From Maricaulis maris MCS10 (lineage in GTDB: Bacteria; Pseudomonadota; Alphaproteobacteria; Caulobacterales; Maricaulaceae), in contig NC_008347.1 of the NCBI RefSeq assembly GCF_000014745.1, positions 1,497,501-1,561,500 on the forward strand: a DNA stretch of 64,000 bases, in the 5' to 3' direction. Position 1 is the stretch's first letter. The number at the start of each line of letters is the position of its first letter. Both the position numbers and the translations under genes were made by a program. The notes beneath the pieces are model-generated. The model ran no database searches and was not told where the DNA came from. It worked only from the letters and a program-made list of their open reading frames with translations. Positions 62,743 to 64,000 of the stretch are shown here, one piece after another.

Positions 62743-64000
62743 ATGAGCGCAGGCGCTTTCGACGTGATCGTGATCGGTGGAGGCCCCGGTGGCTATGTGG
62801 CAGCGATCCGCGCCGCGCAGCTGGGTTTCAAGACGGCCGTCGTGGAGCGCGACAATCTCGGTGGCATCTGCCTCAACTGGGGCTGTATCCCGACCAAGGC
62901 GCTGCTGCGTTCGGCCGAAGTCTACCACCTCATGCAGAACGCGGCTGATTTCGGTCTCTCGGCCGAGAAGATCGGCTTCGACATCGAGGCTATCGTGCAG
63001 CGCTCCCGCAAGGTCTCGTCGCGCCTGACTGGCGGCATCGGCATGCTGATGAAGAAGCACAAGATCACGGTGATTGAAGGCTCAGCCGCGCTGGACAGGG
63101 GCAAGGATGCCCCCACGGTCGTCGTCGGCAAGGACCGCTACACCGCCAAGCATGTCATCCTGGCCACCGGCGCCCGTGCCCGCACCATCCCGCAGGCCGG
63201 CCTCGAACCGGATGGCGACAAGATCTGGACCTATCGCGAGGCCATGGTGCCGACCGAAATGCCCAAATCCCTGCTGGTCATCGGTTCCGGCGCCATCGGT
63301 ATCGAGTTCGCCAGCTTCTACCGCACAATGGGTGCCGAGGTGACGGTGGTCGAGATGATGGACCGCGTCCTGCCGGTCGAAGACGAGGAAATCTCGGCCT
63401 TCGCGGCCAAGAGCTTCAAGAAACAGGGCCTGAAGCTGAAGGTTTCGGCCCAGGTCGAGAAGCTGGAGAAGACGGCCAAAACTGTGAAGGTCCACGTCAA
63501 GGACGCCAAGGGCAAGGTCGAGATTGTCGAGGTCGAGAAAGTCATCATGGCTGTCGGCATTGCCGCCAATATCGAGAATATGGGCCTGGAAGCGCTGGGC
63601 GTGAAGATTGATCGCGGCCATGTGGTCAATGACGGTTTCGGGCGTACCAATGTCAAAGGCCTCTACGCCATTGGCGATGTCGCCGGTCCGCCCTGGCTGG
63701 CGCACAAGGCGTCGCACGAAGGCGTTGTCTGCATCGAGAAAATCGCCGGCGAGAATGTCCACGCCTTCGAGACCGGCAATATCCCGGGCTGTACCTATTG
63801 CCATCCGCAGATCGCCTCTGTCGGCCTGACCGAGGCCAAGGCCAAGGCCGCCGGACATGAGATCAAGGTCGGCCGCTTTCCCTTTGTCGGCAATGGCAAG
63901 GCGATCGCGCTGGGTGATGACCAGGGCCTGGTCAAAACCGTCTTTGATGCCAAGACGGGTGAACTCCTGGGCGCCCATATGGTCGGCCCGGAAGTGACCG
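62743..64000 (+). CDS. lpdA: Dihydrolipoyl dehydrogenase (E3), 3' end outside window
   Basis: This flavoprotein re-oxidises the lipoyl groups of the pyruvate dehydrogenase complex using NAD+. The first 419 residues are present; about 45-50 are expected beyond the edge. The FAD motif VIVIGGGPGGYVAAIRAAQ, the redox disulfide Cys43/Cys48 (GGICLNWGCIPTKALL), the NAD motif VIGSGAIGIEFASFY and the second FAD motif GLYAIGDVAG are all visible. ATG 62743 follows AGGATGG; in-frame ATGs at 62731 and 62737 are alternatives. Confidence 0.96.
   Translation, partial: MSAGAFDVIVIGGGPGGYVAAIRAAQLGFKTAVVERDNLGGICLNWGCIPTKALLRSAEVYHLMQNAADFGLSAEKIGFDIEAIVQRSRKVSSRLTGGIGMLMKKHKITVIEGSAALDRGKDAPTVVVGKDRYTAKHVILATGARARTIPQAGLEPDGDKIWTYREAMVPTEMPKSLLVIGSGAIGIEFASFYRTMGAEVTVVEMMDRVLPVEDEEISAFAAKSFKKQGLKLKVSAQVEKLEKTAKTVKVHVKDAKGKVEIVEVEKVIMAVGIAANIENMGLEALGVKIDRGHVVNDGFGRTNVKGLYAIGDVAGPPWLAHKASHEGVVCIEKIAGENVHAFETGNIPGCTYCHPQIASVGLTEAKAKAAGHEIKVGRFPFVGNGKAIALGDDQGLVKTVFDAKTGELLGAHMVGPEVT

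Overview
The window is high-GC, gene-dense chromosome from an alphaproteobacterium of the Caulobacter-like stalked/dimorphic group. Maricaulis or a close Maricaulales/Hyphomonadaceae relative is my best guess. This rests on gene order and family types (short ProRS without an editing insert, LpxI instead of LpxH, lipoyl-E1-beta fusion, RNase J next to biotin ligase and type III pantothenate kinase). It also rests on regulatory motifs of that group: direct-repeat LexA boxes (GTTC-N7-GTTC), a CtrA-type box (TTAA-N7-TTAA) and clustered GANTC sites. No rRNA, tRNA, CRISPR, phage or IS gene is seen; almost everything is core chromosome.

Layout. 1-6.1 kb: end of the complex I operon (nuoM, nuoN), then birA, coaX, rnj, a methylmalonyl-CoA epimerase and a DUF1467 membrane protein, tightly packed. 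6.1-7.6 kb: a DUF1203 gene and a 1-kb non-coding stretch full of palindromic repeats. 7.6-11 kb: proS, lolC, lolD. 11.0-11.2 kb: a 31-codon membrane micro-ORF behind a promoter with two perfect LexA boxes, a strong candidate for a SidA-type SOS division inhibitor. 11.3-14.8 kb: dnaE. 15.6-30.4 kb: the long translation/envelope supercluster rpsB-tsf-pyrH-frr-uppS-cdsA-dxr-rseP-bamA-skp-lpxD-fabZ-lpxA-lpxI-lpxB, which couples protein synthesis, isoprenoid carrier, phospholipid, outer-membrane protein and lipid A production. 30.4-36.7 kb: gltA and gltX (minus), comEC (plus), a cluster of tandem repeats, and lexA (minus) with its own SOS box. 36.8-44.1 kb: trpGDC and ppiD-trpE on the minus strand, separated by a divergent polysaccharide deacetylase that carries the CtrA-like box. 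44.3-48.3 kb: tpiA, a degenerate receiver protein, secG, pyrG. 48.4-54.2 kb: a PLP decarboxylase, a GIN-domain exported protein, rpmF, fhs, eno. 54.4-64 kb: an ftsB-like gene behind four GANTC sites, then the pyruvate dehydrogenase cluster pdhA-pdhB-pdhC-lpdA (cut by the window end) interleaved with small genes of unknown role.

The most interesting material is regulatory and structural: the SOS micro-ORF, the matched lexA promoter, the CtrA and GANTC sites tying genes here to the cell cycle, a 0.4-kb cluster of four different tandem arrays after comEC, a dispersed 120-bp palindromic repeat, palindromes inside the pdhC coding sequence, and a 27-bp perfect inverted repeat after pdhC.
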